Shown: piece by piece, positions 59,165-59,454 of the stretch
Layout of the letters: each line of letters starts with the position of its first letter
How positions within the stretch are numbered: position 1 is the stretch's first letter
DNA from: Neptuniibacter sp. UBA6509
GTDB lineage: Bacteria; Pseudomonadota; Gammaproteobacteria; Pseudomonadales; Balneatricaceae
Assembly (NCBI GenBank): GCA_002435145.1
Contig: DJLT01000064.1
Location: 1 to 59,454 of the forward strand
Length of the DNA stretch: 59,454 nucleotides
Direction of reading: 5' to 3'
The notes under the pieces: model-generated
The model's input: the letters and a program-made list of their open reading frames with translations, nothing else
Told to the model about the DNA's origin: nothing
Databases searched by the model: none
Made by a program: the position numbers and the translations under genes

Positions 59165-59394
59165 TTTTTTCTTTTAGACCTTCGGCCCTTAAGGGAAAAC
59201 AACAGCTCTTTCCCTTAAGAATCCCTTAGCCGCCTGTTCCTTGTTTCGCTTCGCTCAACACCCTGCGTTTCTCTAACTCAGTGGGACGGATATAAACTCG
59301 TCTTTTATATCTTAAGAAGGCTCAAACAAATATCCATCTATTCCAATGAGTTATGCGATACTCGGCTGCGTCAAAGGTGTTTGAGTCTGTGCCA
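59165..59394 (+). repeat. ~228 bp structured repeat, copy 3
   Basis: Same element as copies 1 and 2. It keeps CTTAAGGGAAA / TTTCCCTTAAG (59188-59219), GCCGCCTGTTCCTTGTTTCG, the final GATACTCGGCTGCGTCAAAG and GTGCCAG. AGCCG (59228-59232) can pair with CGGCT (59363-59367). The middle (about 59257-59352) is unrelated to the other copies, lacking the GCTCAG hairpin. Nothing else was seen in 59106-59454. Confidence 0.8.
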
Positions 59395-59454
59395 GCAGGA
59401 AGCTTTTTGGCTACTGCACAATGCAAGACCTGATAATCATATAGTCGCCTCCTC

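Noticed and set aside
55905-59454. Chromosomal integron with attC sites
   Set aside because: The repeats are ~228 bp with several hairpins and I found no convincing GTTRRRY/RYYYAAC boundary pairs at the ends. A single GCTTAAC near 56243 is not repeated at the other copies, and no integrase is in the window.

Overview
This 59 kb stretch reads as the chromosome of a marine gammaproteobacterium, probably of the Oceanospirillaceae (Neptunomonas/Amphritea range). That placement is an inference from gene order, protein resemblance and the moderate GC content. No rRNA, tRNA, CRISPR array, integrase or transposase was seen. Most of the window is conserved housekeeping DNA, with a gene-poor accessory stretch at the right end.

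Layout. 1-3.8 kb (+): the end of leuS, then lptE and holA. 3.9-5.9 kb: a small cytochrome c lipoprotein, an acyltransferase, a lipoprotein and an OsmC protein. 6-18 kb (-): a long lipoate and cell-elongation block in the order proA, nadD, rsfS, rlmH, mrdA, rodA, mltB, rlpA, dacA, D-amino acid aminotransferase, ybeD, lipB, lipA. It joins the elongasome (PBP2/RodA), septal and lytic functions (RlpA, MltB), wall trimming (DacA), lipoate attachment and NAD synthesis. 18-21.6 kb: a membrane protein with a degenerate cyclase-like end, a diguanylate cyclase gene split by one in-frame TAG, and an SH3 protein. 21.6-28.6 kb (-): the conserved nudF-yqiB-cpdA-yqiA-parE-parC cluster. 28.8-34.7 kb: a SulP transporter, an EAL-CBS-GGDEF protein and an AT-rich O-acyltransferase. 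35.2-43.5 kb (-): mobA, recJ, elyC-like, thrC, hom, dsbC, xerD. 43.5-51 kb: the rpsP-rimM-trmD-rplS operon, ffh, and divergent ypjD and corB. 51-53.5 kb: two Nudix enzymes, a gamma carbonic anhydrase and small proteins. 53.7-55.9 kb: a TonB-dependent receptor behind a large palindrome.

55.9-59.5 kb is different. Three copies of a ~228 bp repeat, all in the same orientation, alternate with minus-strand accessory genes: a DUF1499 lipoprotein, a Fic protein and another lipoprotein. The copies share hairpins whose base changes keep the pairing. This makes a structured, possibly transcribed, repeat family the best candidate for something undescribed here.

Other points of interest are the TAG-split diguanylate cyclase (19848-20879), a 32-bp palindrome next to the receptor promoter (53619-53650), and a decayed ~19-bp tandem array between yqiA and parE (25931-26045). 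Everything is read by eye. Family names rest on recognised motifs and gene order, not on database searches.
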